A stretch of 64,000 nt of DNA, taken from Erwinia aphidicola. Lineage in GTDB: Bacteria; Pseudomonadota; Gammaproteobacteria; Enterobacterales; Enterobacteriaceae. Below, one piece after another: positions 8,155 through 17,039 of this stretch. The stretch lies in NCBI RefSeq assembly GCF_014773485.1, contig NZ_JACXBP010000004.1, forward strand, positions 186,001-250,000, in the 5' to 3' direction. Every line of letters begins with the position of its first letter. Position 1 is the stretch's first letter. Under the pieces are notes generated by a model that worked only from the letters and a program-made list of their open reading frames with translations, had not been told where the DNA came from and ran no database searches. Both the position numbers and the translations under genes were made by a program.

Positions 8155-8820
8155 TTATCTTGAGGGCGTAAGCCATTTGAACTTCTCAAAAAGAGCGATG
8201 TTGTTTTTTATATTTAGCCTTTTCATTAGCTTGCGCTTTACATAGCTTATTTTTCGGATGTCCGTGTCCGCCTGATGGGCAATATTTGACAGGGATTTCC
8301 CTCTCAATATCTCTTCAATTAACCACCACTCATTACAGGAGATTAAATGATGGACATCACCACTGCGTAGAGTGTTACGGGTATAATCTATCAGCGAGTA
8401 GCTGAACCGGTTTTCATTGGCTTTTTTTTGATTCAGTCCATTAAGAAAAGCAGGGATATGCTCCATTTTTTCATTTTTCATTAACCAGTGCGCCTGTGGA
8501 AACAGGTTGTAGATGGTTAAGAAAAATGGCATATGATGATTGCTTAGCATAATGACCAGCTTTTTGTTCTGGTGCTTATAACAACCCTGCATTCTGTTCA
8601 GCATCACAAAACGCTCCATAGGGAGCATATCTAAATCGCAGAAAAGCCACAGGTGTTGGTTACCCTCGATCCTGCTTTTAGTTCGATCAATAAGCTGTTC
8701 GTAATCATCCGTTAGCGAAAATGACACATTTCTTGTTTCACGAAATAAAGATGAAATGCTCGCCTTCATCCCCTCAAAAAAGTAGGCATTTTCGTCATAA
8801 AAAAAACATCGATACGTCAT
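8155..8820 (-). CDS. LuxR-type transcriptional regulator, last gene of fimbrial run
   Basis: The 221-residue protein has an alpha/beta N-terminal half that looks like a degenerate receiver domain (CFFYDENAYFFEGMKASISSLF, LWLFCDLDML, KLVIMLSNHH) without a clear phospho-acceptor pocket. A C-terminal LuxR helix-turn-helix follows (LISCNEWWLIEEILRGKSLSNIAHQAD, ISYVKRKLMKRLNIKNN). This layout is common in regulators at the ends of fimbrial operons. It starts 23 nt after the last fimbrial gene and ends 88 nt before the peptide gene, all on the same strand. It could therefore control fimbriae, the peptide cluster or both. DNA targets are unknown. Confidence 0.8.
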   Translation of the reverse strand: MTYRCFFYDENAYFFEGMKASISSLFRETRNVSFSLTDDYEQLIDRTKSRIEGNQHLWLFCDLDMLPMERFVMLNRMQGCYKHQNKKLVIMLSNHHMPFFLTIYNLFPQAHWLMKNEKMEHIPAFLNGLNQKKANENRFSYSLIDYTRNTLRSGDVHHLISCNEWWLIEEILRGKSLSNIAHQADTDIRKISYVKRKLMKRLNIKNNIALFEKFKWLTPSR

Positions 8821-8843
8821 GCTGAAAATCCCTTTTGATGCCG

Positions 8844-9392
8844 TTACTGATAATTCAATATGTAGTTTGCCGTGGCGGTAAAAGGCCCGGTGGTCAAGGT
8901 TTCTTTTGATAGCGCTTCAGGCTCTGCGGCGACAAAAGCTTTAAAGTTCAGCTGCATCATCCCGCTTTTAAGCGTGACAGGAAGCGTTGCCACTCCCAGT
9001 TGGATCGGCGTGTTATCTTCTTCCAGCAGTCCGATGCCAATACCGCTGGCCCCATTGGATGTCGAGGGTTTTATCGCCAGGTGGTCTTTCAGATTGGGGT
9101 TTTCGCTGCCGCTAAAGGTTACGGTGACGGTACTTGCCAATTGCGGATTACAGTCCTGTAGCTTGAGCGTGAAAGCAATGGGTTCACTTTTCTCAGAGTG
9201 GTAAAGATCGCGCGTTGAAATTTTGCCAAAATCTACCGGTGCACTTTCCGATTCCGGAGCGATGCTGCAGGGGATAGCCACCACAACGCCTTTAAAATCC
9301 AGCTGGCCACCAATCAGTTCGCCAGCGGCCTGCGCGGGACCCGCAAGAAGCAGAGGCAGCATCAGTACGAGACCAATAATGATATTTTTCAT
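8844..9392 (-). CDS. fimbrial subunit (minor pilin)
   Basis: The 182-residue protein has signal peptide MKNIIIGLVLMLPLLLAGPAQAA. It has the pilin pattern of a paired-cysteine Ig-like fold (VVAIPCSIAPES...LQDCNPQ) and a C-terminal beta zipper ending FTATANYILNYQ, with the penultimate Tyr used for chaperone binding. Phrases such as IGIGLLEEDNTPIQLG are standard for FimA-like pilins. It starts 9 nt after the adhesin-like gene, inside the fimbrial operon. It is probably a tip or adaptor pilin rather than the shaft, because the strongest major-pilin candidate is the first gene of the operon. Confidence 0.9.
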   Translation of the reverse strand: MKNIIIGLVLMLPLLLAGPAQAAGELIGGQLDFKGVVVAIPCSIAPESESAPVDFGKISTRDLYHSEKSEPIAFTLKLQDCNPQLASTVTVTFSGSENPNLKDHLAIKPSTSNGASGIGIGLLEEDNTPIQLGVATLPVTLKSGMMQLNFKAFVAAEPEALSKETLTTGPFTATANYILNYQ

Positions 9393-9401
9393 TCTCTTCC
9401 C

Positions 9402-10460
9402 TTACTGGAATTGCGCGACGATAGTTGCCGAGGCGCTGAATTCGCCTTCCTGAATCATCGACGTGGCGCTTTTTGCAATCGGCGCGGCCACGAGATTCCA
9501 GTTCCCTTCATTATTGGTAAAGCCCGGAACGTCATAAAAAGTATTGGGGATGATGGCTTTACCCTGACTGTCCTTAAGGGCGATACCCAGCTCGGGACGC
9601 GCAGGAGAGCCACTGACGCTGAGATATCGACCGTCGTCAAAAGCCGGCGAGGGCTGTTGAATACCCAGCTTGATATTCAGTGCGCCACTGGCAAAACTTC
9701 CTCCCTGGCACTTCACGTGGATCGGTATATTTTGGCTGTAATTAATGCCGTTCAGCTTGCTGCCCGTTCCGGGGATGGTGCCAAAATCCACCACCACAGG
9801 CGTGCCCTGATTAATCACGCACTTGTCCGGAACGGTAATGATGGCGGAATTGATGTTGGTGCGCGAAAGGGCCACCGTGCCCTGGTTACCCGCGACGAGG
9901 CTGCCGAACAGCCTGGCAATCTCGGTACCCTCCAGCCTGATGCCGTTAATAATGGGTTTGGTCACCATAAAGGTCACGCGGCCCATCGAGCCCGAGTCCA
10001 TATCGGGCGTTATTCTTGAGGAGGGCGCGGTGCAGCTGTTCGCCAACATATTTGAAACGTTATTAAACGGCACGGCAAAATACTCGCGCCGCGCGCCGCT
10101 AATCCAGATCTCAATTTTGACGGACAGGTAGTCATTGAGCTTGAGAAAGCCTGCGTAGCGACTGTCCTGTGGCAGCGTCGCCGTGGAGGAGAAGTAGATA
10201 GGCGCATTGCTAATATTGCTGTTGCAAAACACCCTGGCCGAGTAGCTTCCGCTCAGGCTATAAGCGCGCGGGATAGTGGCACCTATGCGATTATCGGTAA
10301 TATCCTGATTTTCCAGGTTGATGTTGTAGTCATAGGTGCCCGCCGTCGGCTCAATGGCGCCATGAGGCTCGGCGGACCAGGCTAAATGAGGCAGCAGCAG
10401 TGCAGCAGCAGAGAGGAGGCCCCGACAGCGTGGCTGGCGTAACAGCGTGGAATTTTTCAT
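9402..10460 (-). CDS. two-domain fimbrial tip adhesin-like protein
   Basis: At 352 residues it is about twice the size of a pilin, as expected for a tip adhesin. The signal peptide is LLSAAALLLPHLAWSAEP. An N-terminal lectin-like region at about 35-210 has paired cysteines (VFCNSN, NSCTAP). A C-terminal pilin domain follows (CVINQGTPVVVDFGTIPG, IPIHVKCQGG, PELGIALKDSQGK, ending SATIVAQFQ). It overlaps the upstream minor pilin gene by one base. The receptor cannot be told from sequence; the N-terminal half does not look like FimH or PapG to me. Confidence 0.85.
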   Translation of the reverse strand: MKNSTLLRQPRCRGLLSAAALLLPHLAWSAEPHGAIEPTAGTYDYNINLENQDITDNRIGATIPRAYSLSGSYSARVFCNSNISNAPIYFSSTATLPQDSRYAGFLKLNDYLSVKIEIWISGARREYFAVPFNNVSNMLANSCTAPSSRITPDMDSGSMGRVTFMVTKPIINGIRLEGTEIARLFGSLVAGNQGTVALSRTNINSAIITVPDKCVINQGTPVVVDFGTIPGTGSKLNGINYSQNIPIHVKCQGGSFASGALNIKLGIQQPSPAFDDGRYLSVSGSPARPELGIALKDSQGKAIIPNTFYDVPGFTNNEGNWNLVAAPIAKSATSMIQEGEFSASATIVAQFQ

Positions 10461-11083
10461 TACAGATACTCCATTTTCAGGCGGATCAGACTGCTAAATT
10501 CGCCATTGCTGACGTGACTGCCCGTTGATTCCAGCGCGGCCATAAAGTCAAACTCGCTGTCGCCGGCATTGATCAGATAAGAGCGGGCTGTCTGATTGAA
10601 CGCCAGCGCGTTGCCGTTGATATCCAGCAGCCGGATGCCTGCGCCCTGCACGGTTCCGTGAATGCGCAGCAGTTCCGCGTTGCTGGGATCGGCCTCTCCC
10701 ATAAAAATCAGCTGGATAGTTCGCTCACCCTCGGGATTGGCCGCCCTGTTACTGACCACCCGCTTCGCCCCGTTAGGGGCTGGCGCACCGGCGGCTCCTT
10801 TCAGGCAATTTTTCAGATTCAGTCTGATGTGTACCGGCTGACTGCGATCGCCAGCCTGATGAAAACGTCCCGCGTCAATTGCTCCCAGCGCAATATCCCG
10901 CATATGGCTCTGCGTTATCACCGTACACGGCAAGGTAAGATCCAGACTGTGGAACCGGACAATGCCGTTGACCTCGCGAGTCTGCTCCCCGGCCTTAAGA
11001 TCTGGCAGCCGTAACGTCTCTGCCTGCAGCGGAAGTGTCAGGCTCATCATCAACAGAGTCAGAGATGAAAGTGTGTGGCGCAT
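10460..11083 (-). CDS. fimbrial subunit (minor pilin)
   Basis: The 207-residue protein has signal peptide MRHTLSSLTLLMMSLTLPLQAE. The pilin domain has cysteines in DLTLPCTVIT and NLKNCLKG, IRLLDINGNALAFNQ in the place of the family's G(I/V)G(I/L)-(L/F)D block, and the closing strand GEFSSLIRLKMEYL. It lies between the chaperone (21 nt upstream) and the adhesin-like gene (1-nt overlap), a position typical of adaptor or terminator pilins. Confidence 0.88.
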   Translation of the reverse strand: MRHTLSSLTLLMMSLTLPLQAETLRLPDLKAGEQTREVNGIVRFHSLDLTLPCTVITQSHMRDIALGAIDAGRFHQAGDRSQPVHIRLNLKNCLKGAAGAPAPNGAKRVVSNRAANPEGERTIQLIFMGEADPSNAELLRIHGTVQGAGIRLLDINGNALAFNQTARSYLINAGDSEFDFMAALESTGSHVSNGEFSSLIRLKMEYL

Positions 11084-11104
11084 TGTCGGCTCCCTGTTAC
11101 CTGG

Positions 11105-11851
11105 TTACTGATCCTGCTGCGCAGGCGGTAGCGCTTTACAGGTGTTGCCGTCACAGCGGTATTTCAGCTCCGGGTGGCCGCCATAATCGTTGACGAACAT
11201 CATGGAGAAGGTGCTGACGCTCGCTTCCGTGATAGCAAACTGCTGGCTCGATTTCGGCGCAATCATGATCCCTGGAAAGTGGGTGAGTTTGCGCTTCGCA
11301 TCGTCCGACAAGCCAAGAAGGGTGATGTAATAAGGCGTCGGATTCTGTGCCGTTATCTGATTGCCGTTTTTCTGGAACACCACCTGGTCCTGCCAGACCT
11401 CGCTTTTACTTTTTGGGATCACGGCAGCCGGCCGGTAAAACAGCTTGATGCGTGACTGCATCGCCAGCTGCAGCGTATTCGGCTTATCGGGTTTCGGCGG
11501 GATCTCACGCACGTTGAGGAAGAACAGACTCTCCCTGTCCTTGGGCAGCTGCTCTATTCCCGAAGTCTTTGTGACGCGTGCAATTCCCTTTTGCCCGCCA
11601 TTAATGCGCTGCAGCGGAGGTAAAACCAGCAGCGGTGCCGTGATCTTATTGCCCTTTTCATCCTCTACCCACGACTGGGCAAGAAAAGGAATGGCTGAAC
11701 TGGTATTCGAGAGATTTACGCTAGCTGAGGCCTCTTTCTCGGTAATAATCAGCCGGGTCCGATCGAGTGAAATACCCGCTACGGCCTGGCCACTGAGTAC
11801 GCTCAGCGCCACGGCGGCCATCCAATGGGTTGTGTATTTATTCATGCTCAT
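11105..11851 (-). CDS. periplasmic fimbrial chaperone (PapD/FimC family)
   Basis: From the ATG at 11851, preceded by AAAGG eight bases upstream, the protein has 248 residues. It has signal MNKYTTHWMAAVALSVLSGQAVAG, then the PapD-like two-domain Ig fold: ISLDRTRLIITEKEASASVNLSNTSS, PFLAQSWVEDEKGNK, ITAPLLVLPPLQRINGGQKGIARV, LFFLNVREIPPKP and RIKLFYRP. The Arg and Lys of the pilin-binding cleft (DRTRLI; SRIKLFYRP) are present. It guides pilins to the usher encoded 41 nt upstream. A longer in-frame start at 11959 lies inside the usher gene and is unlikely. Confidence 0.93.
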   Translation of the reverse strand: MSMNKYTTHWMAAVALSVLSGQAVAGISLDRTRLIITEKEASASVNLSNTSSAIPFLAQSWVEDEKGNKITAPLLVLPPLQRINGGQKGIARVTKTSGIEQLPKDRESLFFLNVREIPPKPDKPNTLQLAMQSRIKLFYRPAAVIPKSKSEVWQDQVVFQKNGNQITAQNPTPYYITLLGLSDDAKRKLTHFPGIMIAPKSSQQFAITEASVSTFSMMFVNDYGGHPELKYRCDGNTCKALPPAQQDQ

Positions 11852-11892
11852 TTTTGACCTTTTATGACTGTGAATTAACATCATGGGCGTGC

Positions 11893-14376
11893 TTAGCGGC
11901 ACGGCAGCAGCAAGCTGGTGGCTTGCTCGTTGATATCCGACGGCATGGCGATGCGGCACTGATTTTTACCATTCCAGACCACGTTCAGCGTCTCGTCAGG
12001 ATTGACCCCGGCCAGCCAGGCTTGCCCGTTATCCAGCACCATCGCCACGCTGACACCGTCTGCGTTATAAACCTCGGCACCAAATGGCGGTACGCTATTG
12101 TCAGCCAGGCGCAGCGTGGCCATGATTTTCAATCCCCTTGCCATGCCAAAAGCCTGATAGCCGATGGCCCCTTCGGTCAGCGTCGCGGTGGTAATGGCTT
12201 TGGCGGGTTCGATGTCGCCATCCATCGCGTCAACGTCAACGCGGGTATCAAAACTGCTGTAGCTCACGATGTCCGGCACCACGGCAATACCAAAACTGTT
12301 GGTTCTTGAACGTTTGTCATTAAGCGGCACACCGCCGATCCCGTTGGTGTCGACCATCACCCGCGCCGTGTTCATGGTGGCTCCGCCGTTGTGCAGCGCC
12401 GCGCCATGACGTGTGGCGGTAAAGCCGCCGCGCACTGATGTGCCTAGCGCCACAAAGCGATTTTGCTGGTAGCTGGCATTGGTGTTGATATCTGCCATCT
12501 GCGCACGACGCTGGTAGTAGCCGTCAACGCTGGCGTTGCCGTCCTGGCTGGCGCCGCTGCGGATACGCCACAGATTGTTAGCGTCGCTGTTATCGGTGTA
12601 GGACGCCATCGGGCTGCTCTTGCCGTTATAGCTCTGTACATCCACACCGGCCCACCGGCTGTCACCTATCGGGATCGAGAGCGAGAGGGCGAGAGAATCA
12701 TCCGTGCGTCCACGATAGTCGGAGCGGTATGCCGAAAGATTAGCGCTGATGCCTTTAGTATCCCCCACGCGGAAGCTGCGGCTGACAGACATGCCGTAGC
12801 GCTCCCTGCGTTTGTTTTCCCAGTAATTTTGATGGGTGTAAGACAAAAACAGGGTGGTAGCCTGGTCCGCGCTATCCGGCCAAAAGGTTTTATTGGCGGT
12901 GATGGTGTACAGCTCTTTTTCACGGCCAAAAAACGGTGAGTCCTGATAGTCGCGGTAGCGATCGTCGAGGTATTGCGCCATCGTTCGGTAATTTTTTTGC
13001 GAAAAGCGGTAGCCTGCGAAGGTGATCGCACTGTGGTATTCGTCAAAGGTTTTCGCATAGCTCAGCTTCCAGGAGGTGCCGGTAAGACGCTCGCCATCAC
13101 GCTGTTTACTCAGGGATTGGGTGGCATCGACAGAAAGGGCCCCCAGCACGCTCAGGTCGCGCCCAACGCCCACTGTGGAGGCGGAAAATTCCTCACCAGA
13201 CGTTTGCAGCCCGCCGTATAACGACCAGGCATTACTGACCCCCCAGGAAAAATCCCCGGAAATGAACGAAGGCCCCTGCAGCTTATGGCTGTAAGTCGAC
13301 GGCGTGCCGCCGGCAAGGTTGTAGCGTACGTATCCCGGGCGCGTCAGATAGGGAATGTCGGCGGTATTAATCTGGAAGGTAGACACCGAGCCGTCCTGCT
13401 CTTCGACGCGGACGTCCAGCGTGCCGCGCACCGAGCTGCGCAAGTCCTGAATATTGAACGGTCCCGCAGGCACGGTGGTTTGGTAGATAATACGACCGCT
13501 CTGGCTGACCGTTACGGTGGCGTTCCCGCGCGCAATCCCCTGAATTTCAGGCGCGTAGCCTTGCAGGGCGGGGGGGAGCATGCGTTCGTCACTGACGAGG
13601 TTTGCCCCGGTAAAACGCACCGTGCTAAAAACCTGCGAATTGAGCGAGATTTCACCCAGCGTCAGTTTGGCCGCCATCATCGGCAGGGGACGATAGGCGT
13701 AAATCTGATTCCAGTCGAAAGCAAACTGGTGATTGTCACTGTAATAGCTGGTTTGGTACTCACCGCGCAGACGCCACGCGCCAAGATTAGCGCCGGCCTG
13801 GCCGTAGCCTGATACCGTGCTGTAATTATGGCTGTCGTCGAATTGTCGGGTCATTTGTCCGTTGAGACTGTAATCAAAAATCAGGCCGGCGATGCCGTTA
13901 TCCCAGCGCTCGGGTGGCGTCCAGTCAGGATCGTCGTATTTCATCCATGCCTGGGGCACGGTAATGTCCAGCGAACCGGCATAGTTACTTAATTGCACAC
14001 CCGGCAACGTTTGCAGCGAGTAGCAATTCTCATAGGGCTGGGCGACCTTCAGCCGCGCTTCTTCTTTCAGCGCCAGCTTATTCAGCAGGCTGCTGCTGAT
14101 GCAGGGCTGGGCACTTTTTCCCTTTGCGGTTTCGATATAGCGAATTTTTTCCTGATCCAGCGACTTGCCGTTAACGCGAATATCAAGCAGGTAGCTGCCA
14201 GGCGAGATGTAGTTATCCGTTGAGAAACGAGATAAATCGATATGGGTACGATCGGCGGTATCTAACACGTCGGTATTGAATTCAACGCTATCGTCAGCAT
14301 ATATTGCCGTGGCGTAGCAGACGCTGATTGCCTGCAAAATGGCCGCGGTTGATTTAACTCTGAAAGTTCCCAACAT
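11893..14376 (-). CDS. fimbrial outer-membrane usher (FimD family)
   Basis: The 827-residue protein has signal peptide STAAILQAISVCYATAIYA. The N-terminal chaperone-binding domain (VEFNTDVLDT, DLSRFSTDNYISPGSYLLDIRVNGKSL) is followed by the 24-strand barrel with plug (LLPPALQGYAPEIQGIARGNATVTVSQSGRIIYQTTVPAGPF). C-terminal beta domains end with PFGAEVYNADGVSVAMVLDNGQAWLAGV. All usher landmarks are present and the length is normal. It secretes and polymerises the pilins of this operon. The gene begins about 400 nt after the major pilin gene, beyond an attenuator hairpin. Confidence 0.96.
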   Translation of the reverse strand: MLGTFRVKSTAAILQAISVCYATAIYADDSVEFNTDVLDTADRTHIDLSRFSTDNYISPGSYLLDIRVNGKSLDQEKIRYIETAKGKSAQPCISSSLLNKLALKEEARLKVAQPYENCYSLQTLPGVQLSNYAGSLDITVPQAWMKYDDPDWTPPERWDNGIAGLIFDYSLNGQMTRQFDDSHNYSTVSGYGQAGANLGAWRLRGEYQTSYYSDNHQFAFDWNQIYAYRPLPMMAAKLTLGEISLNSQVFSTVRFTGANLVSDERMLPPALQGYAPEIQGIARGNATVTVSQSGRIIYQTTVPAGPFNIQDLRSSVRGTLDVRVEEQDGSVSTFQINTADIPYLTRPGYVRYNLAGGTPSTYSHKLQGPSFISGDFSWGVSNAWSLYGGLQTSGEEFSASTVGVGRDLSVLGALSVDATQSLSKQRDGERLTGTSWKLSYAKTFDEYHSAITFAGYRFSQKNYRTMAQYLDDRYRDYQDSPFFGREKELYTITANKTFWPDSADQATTLFLSYTHQNYWENKRRERYGMSVSRSFRVGDTKGISANLSAYRSDYRGRTDDSLALSLSIPIGDSRWAGVDVQSYNGKSSPMASYTDNSDANNLWRIRSGASQDGNASVDGYYQRRAQMADINTNASYQQNRFVALGTSVRGGFTATRHGAALHNGGATMNTARVMVDTNGIGGVPLNDKRSRTNSFGIAVVPDIVSYSSFDTRVDVDAMDGDIEPAKAITTATLTEGAIGYQAFGMARGLKIMATLRLADNSVPPFGAEVYNADGVSVAMVLDNGQAWLAGVNPDETLNVVWNGKNQCRIAMPSDINEQATSLLLPCR

Positions 14377-14773
14377 GATTTCAATCCTGGAAAAAATGTT
14401 TAAATGCTCTGCGTTTCATAACGAACTTTTCAGTACGGATAGCGTAAGCCTACCCCCCGAAAACAGATGCCTTCCGTAATATCATCGGGGTGTTTTTTTA
14501 TTGGCTAGCGCTCTCAATGATAAGTGTTTTAATGCTCTGAGTTTAATTTTTCTGCTCTTTGCTGGGGTTCTTTTTTGTGGTGATATTTTATTTTTCTGTT
14601 TAAGGCCCGACCGAGTATGATTTTTTCCTGCTTCAGCTCGCGCAGAAAAAAGAGCAATGAGACGCTCATCGCTACTTATTGCGTTGCCGATCTCCATTCT
14701 GACTCTCCCTGGCATTGCCATCGAATGTGAAAATGTGCGGGGGGATCCCCCCGCACTGTATCTTTATTGCGTA
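14377..14773. other. intergenic region between major pilin and usher genes
   Basis: This holds the attenuator palindrome next to the pilin stop and otherwise AT-rich DNA. A 79-codon open frame (14482-14721, minus) encodes a Lys/Arg-rich string with no family resemblance and I do not call it a gene. Confidence 0.5.
14735..14756 (-). terminator. attenuator palindrome after major pilin gene
   Basis: A perfect 22-nt palindrome centred on GGATCC, with 11-bp arms rich in G and C, lies 17 nt after the pilin stop. Only a short T run (ATTTTC) follows, so it probably terminates partially or protects the 3' end of pilin mRNA. This would give the usual excess of major pilin over usher. Confidence 0.6.
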
Positions 14774-15331
14774 TTACTGGTAGGCGATTTCGAAATTAAT
14801 GGTCGACTCGAAAGAACCTGCTGTAACCGGGCTGTAAGCAACATTATTCTCAGCATCTGTGGTTTTTTCAGAACGCAGGAAAGCAACAAATGGAATGGTC
14901 GTCGTGCCGTTAACCAGCTTCACGGATGCAGTAGGCTGGCCCCACTTAACTTCCTGGTTAGCGCTGTCCAGCATGCCGATACCCGCGCCAGAGGCGGTAC
15001 CAGAAGTAAATGCTGCCAGTGAATCATCAACGGCATTTGGGCTGGTTGGGTTATAGGTAACAACAGCACTTTGCGCTACGGTGGTGTCGCAGTACTGCAG
15101 TTCAATGTTTTTCTGAACGCTGGCTGCACGCTGGCCATTTGCCAGTGCTGATACAGGAACCTGGTAGAAATTAACGTTCACTGGACTGGAGTTTGCAGAA
15201 AGACCACAGGCGGTATTGACCAGTTCACCTTCGAATTTGATCTGCCCTGTGGTGGTATCAGCGGCAAAAGCAGCCCCAGAGCTCAGAGCAGCAGTGAAAG
15301 CAGCAGCCATAACTACTTTAGTCATTTTCAT
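14774..15331 (-). CDS. major fimbrial subunit
   Basis: The 185-residue protein has signal peptide MKMTKVVMAAAFTAALSSGAAFA. The FimA-type features are TGQIKFEGELVNTACGLSANSSPVNVNFYQV, LQYCDTT, ASGAGIGMLDSANQEVKWG and the C-terminal FESTINFEIAYQ with penultimate Tyr. It is the first gene of the operon and is followed by a strong hairpin, as expected for the shaft subunit. About 600 nt of non-coding DNA lies upstream and presumably carries the regulated promoter. Confidence 0.93.
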   Translation of the reverse strand: MKMTKVVMAAAFTAALSSGAAFAADTTTGQIKFEGELVNTACGLSANSSPVNVNFYQVPVSALANGQRAASVQKNIELQYCDTTVAQSAVVTYNPTSPNAVDDSLAAFTSGTASGAGIGMLDSANQEVKWGQPTASVKLVNGTTTIPFVAFLRSEKTTDAENNVAYSPVTAGSFESTINFEIAYQ

Positions 15332-15928
15332 AATTCATCCTGTTTATATTAAAATCCTGAGAAATAAAGAGTCACAACCTCACGATCAATCTATAATTCG
15401 ATCCTTGTCAGGTGCTATCCGTATTGTTCGCTTAAGTGATGTTTCGCCCATCCCTTGTAAATCAGTAATGAGTGAAAGTGCTTAACCGAACTGGAAAGGA
15501 TGCTATCAAAATAAAGAAAATCCTAAAAGAGTTGCGCACTAGCTCAGTGATATACGCCATCAAAATTTAAGATCGGGGTCTTTTTCTAAGGTATATCTCG
15601 CGAAGAGGTTAGAATAATCCTAACCCGTGGCTTATAAGATTGTATAAAGATGAATTGAGGTGTTATTTCCTATTTTTTTTAAGATATTTCCTGGTTGTAG
15701 GGACTCTTATGGGGATTACCCATCTCCAGCAATGGAATTAGAGCGATGCAAAAGTCGGGTAATAAGAGCGCCCGCAGGCTGACTTGAGAAATAGTTTAGC
15801 GACGGATTACGATGGGCTTTATCCCTATAAAGGTTAGGGCTAAATAGTGGCATTACCCGGTACGGGTTATTTGCCTGGCACGGCAGAGAGAGGCGGGGAG
15901 GGGACAGCCTCACCGCCTGAGAGAGAGG
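15332..15928. other. non-coding control region upstream of fimbrial operon
   Basis: About 600 nt of AT-rich DNA without a convincing gene. The pilin promoter must lie near the 15331 end, reading leftward. I looked for the paired inverted repeats of a fim-type invertible switch and saw none, only short hairpins such as GGTTAG/CTAACC at about 15607-15625. Confidence 0.5.
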
Positions 15929-16441
15929 TTACGAGATAAACTGTTTACCCTGCTTGAGAACCAGATCGCAGGCTTTGGTTTTCACCTTTTTGCCGATGGC
16001 GGTATCGCCCAGCGACTTCAGGTCAACCTGCTGATTGTTGCTGGTATTCAGCAGGCCCATCAGCCCCTGTTTGTAATCGGTGGTTTCCTGCTGCTTTTGG
16101 GTATCCGCCAGGCCCAGCTTGCCGAGCAGCTTATCCTTCACCGAGGAGACATTGTTATCAACGATGTTGTTCTGCACGCAGTACTGCAGCACGCCCGCCG
16201 CATTGGTCATGGTGCCGGAGCTGAGCGACTGGCTGCCGCCGTTCAGCAGCCCGGTGAGCGCGCCCAGCGAGGTGCCGCTCTGGGTGGTGGTAGTAGAAGA
16301 GGCGGAGTTGCTGTTGGCGTTCTGCCCCAGCGCGCTGGCGGCCGAGTTAAGCTGATCCTGCCAGCTGGCAGCCCCCGCCGCAGCGGTGAACAGGGCGGTG
16401 GAGACGGACAGTGCCAGAACAAACTGAGAAGCTGCTTTCAT
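15929..16441 (-). CDS. yjjA: YjjA-like secreted protein (DUF2501)
   Basis: From ATG 16441 the 170-residue protein has a signal peptide (MKAASQFVLALSVSTALFTAAAGAAS). A Ser/Asn/Thr/Gln-rich linker (ASALGQNANSNSASSTTTTQSG) precedes the conserved C-terminal part (LQYCVQNNIVDN, VKDKLLGKLGL, DYKQGLMGLLN, KTKACDLVLKQGKQFI) with two cysteines. This matches the DUF2501/YjjA family of enterobacterial periplasmic proteins of unknown function. It stands alone and is followed leftward by the fimbrial control region. Confidence 0.8.
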   Translation of the reverse strand: MKAASQFVLALSVSTALFTAAAGAASWQDQLNSAASALGQNANSNSASSTTTTQSGTSLGALTGLLNGGSQSLSSGTMTNAAGVLQYCVQNNIVDNNVSSVKDKLLGKLGLADTQKQQETTDYKQGLMGLLNTSNNQQVDLKSLGDTAIGKKVKTKACDLVLKQGKQFIS

Positions 16442-16586
16442 GAGGTGACCTATACAATGTGATGTGGCGCGCAGCCCTCCGTGGCGCTGCAACGATAGCT
16501 TCCCTTTCGGACCCTGTTATGCGCGTTGAGTTCCTTTAGGAATGTTCCGTAACTCATGCCGCCACCTCCACCGACGCCCTATTTTT

Positions 16587-16765
16587 GTAGGGGCCGACCG
16601 TTTTTAGGGTCGGCCCGTTATACCCCCATCACCCACCGTTTTCCGTTTTTGGTCAGCCATTTTCACACCTGTCACCCCCCGTTTTCGCTGCTGCCGACCG
16701 TTTTTATGGTCGGCCATTCTCACACCTGTCACCCCCCGTTTTCGTAGGGGCCGGGCATGCCCGGA
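16587..16765. repeat. cluster of dispersed hairpin repeats (GGGGCCGA family)
   Basis: A GTAGGGG block is followed by an inverted repeat GGGCCGACC...GGTCGGCCC (16591-16616). Degenerate copies follow with period about 57 (shared TTCACACCTGTCACCCCCCG), then a variant GGGCCGGGCATGCCCGG-type palindrome near 16749. The same hairpin occurs at 32961-33214, 50701-50731 and 56327-56409. Open frames across it are low-complexity and not genes. Confidence 0.75.
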
Positions 16766-16885
16766 CCGTTATTCTCTGCCCCCAGCGCGTGTTTTTTCAG
16801 CACTCACACCCAGCGCGTGCGGAATGGGGTTGCGTATACAGGGGGTAACGGTATAATCCACAACGTTTTCCGCATACCCTTCAGT

Positions 16886-16970
16886 GCCGAAGTGGCGAAA
16901 TCGGTAGACGCAGTTGATTCAAAATCAACCATCGAGAGATGTGCCGGTTCGATTCCGGCCTTCGGCACCA
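16886..16970 (+). tRNA. leuX: tRNA-Leu (anticodon CAA)
   Basis: The 85-nt sequence has a 7-bp acceptor stem (GCCGAAG/CTTCGGC), D-arm, anticodon stem GTTGA/TCAAC with loop TTCAAAA (anticodon CAA, reads UUG), a long class II variable arm, the T-arm GGTTCGATTCC and encoded CCA. It is nearly the same as E. coli leuX as I recall it. leuX is a frequent integration site for islands, but no integrase lies next to it here. Confidence 0.97.
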
Positions 16971-16993
16971 TAAATCAGGTATGAACATTTAAG

Positions 16994-17014
16994 CCACCGC
17001 GAGGTGGTTTTTTT
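16994..17014 (+). terminator. intrinsic terminator of tRNA-Leu
   Basis: Hairpin CCACC-GCGA-GGTGG followed by a run of seven T, 23 nt after the tRNA end. Confidence 0.85.
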
Positions 17015-17039
17015 GTGCCTGAGATTCAGCTTTCCTCAA

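Noticed and set aside
11852..11959. Longer start for the fimbrial chaperone
   Set aside because: It would lie within the usher gene and add a non-signal sequence; the ATG at 11851 has a ribosome site and gives a normal signal peptide.
14482..14721. 79-codon Lys-rich frame between pilin and usher
   Set aside because: No family pattern and no good start; pilin-type genes here have clear signal peptides.
15716..15913. 65-codon frame upstream of the fimbrial operon
   Set aside because: No ribosome site, no family resemblance, composition of non-coding DNA.
15332..15928. Invertible fim-type promoter switch
   Set aside because: No pair of matching inverted repeats and no recombinase gene nearby.
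16556..16984. Open frames on the plus strand across the hairpin repeats and tRNA
   Set aside because: Low-complexity Pro/His/Phe-rich translations of repeat DNA, one running through tRNA-Leu; not genes.
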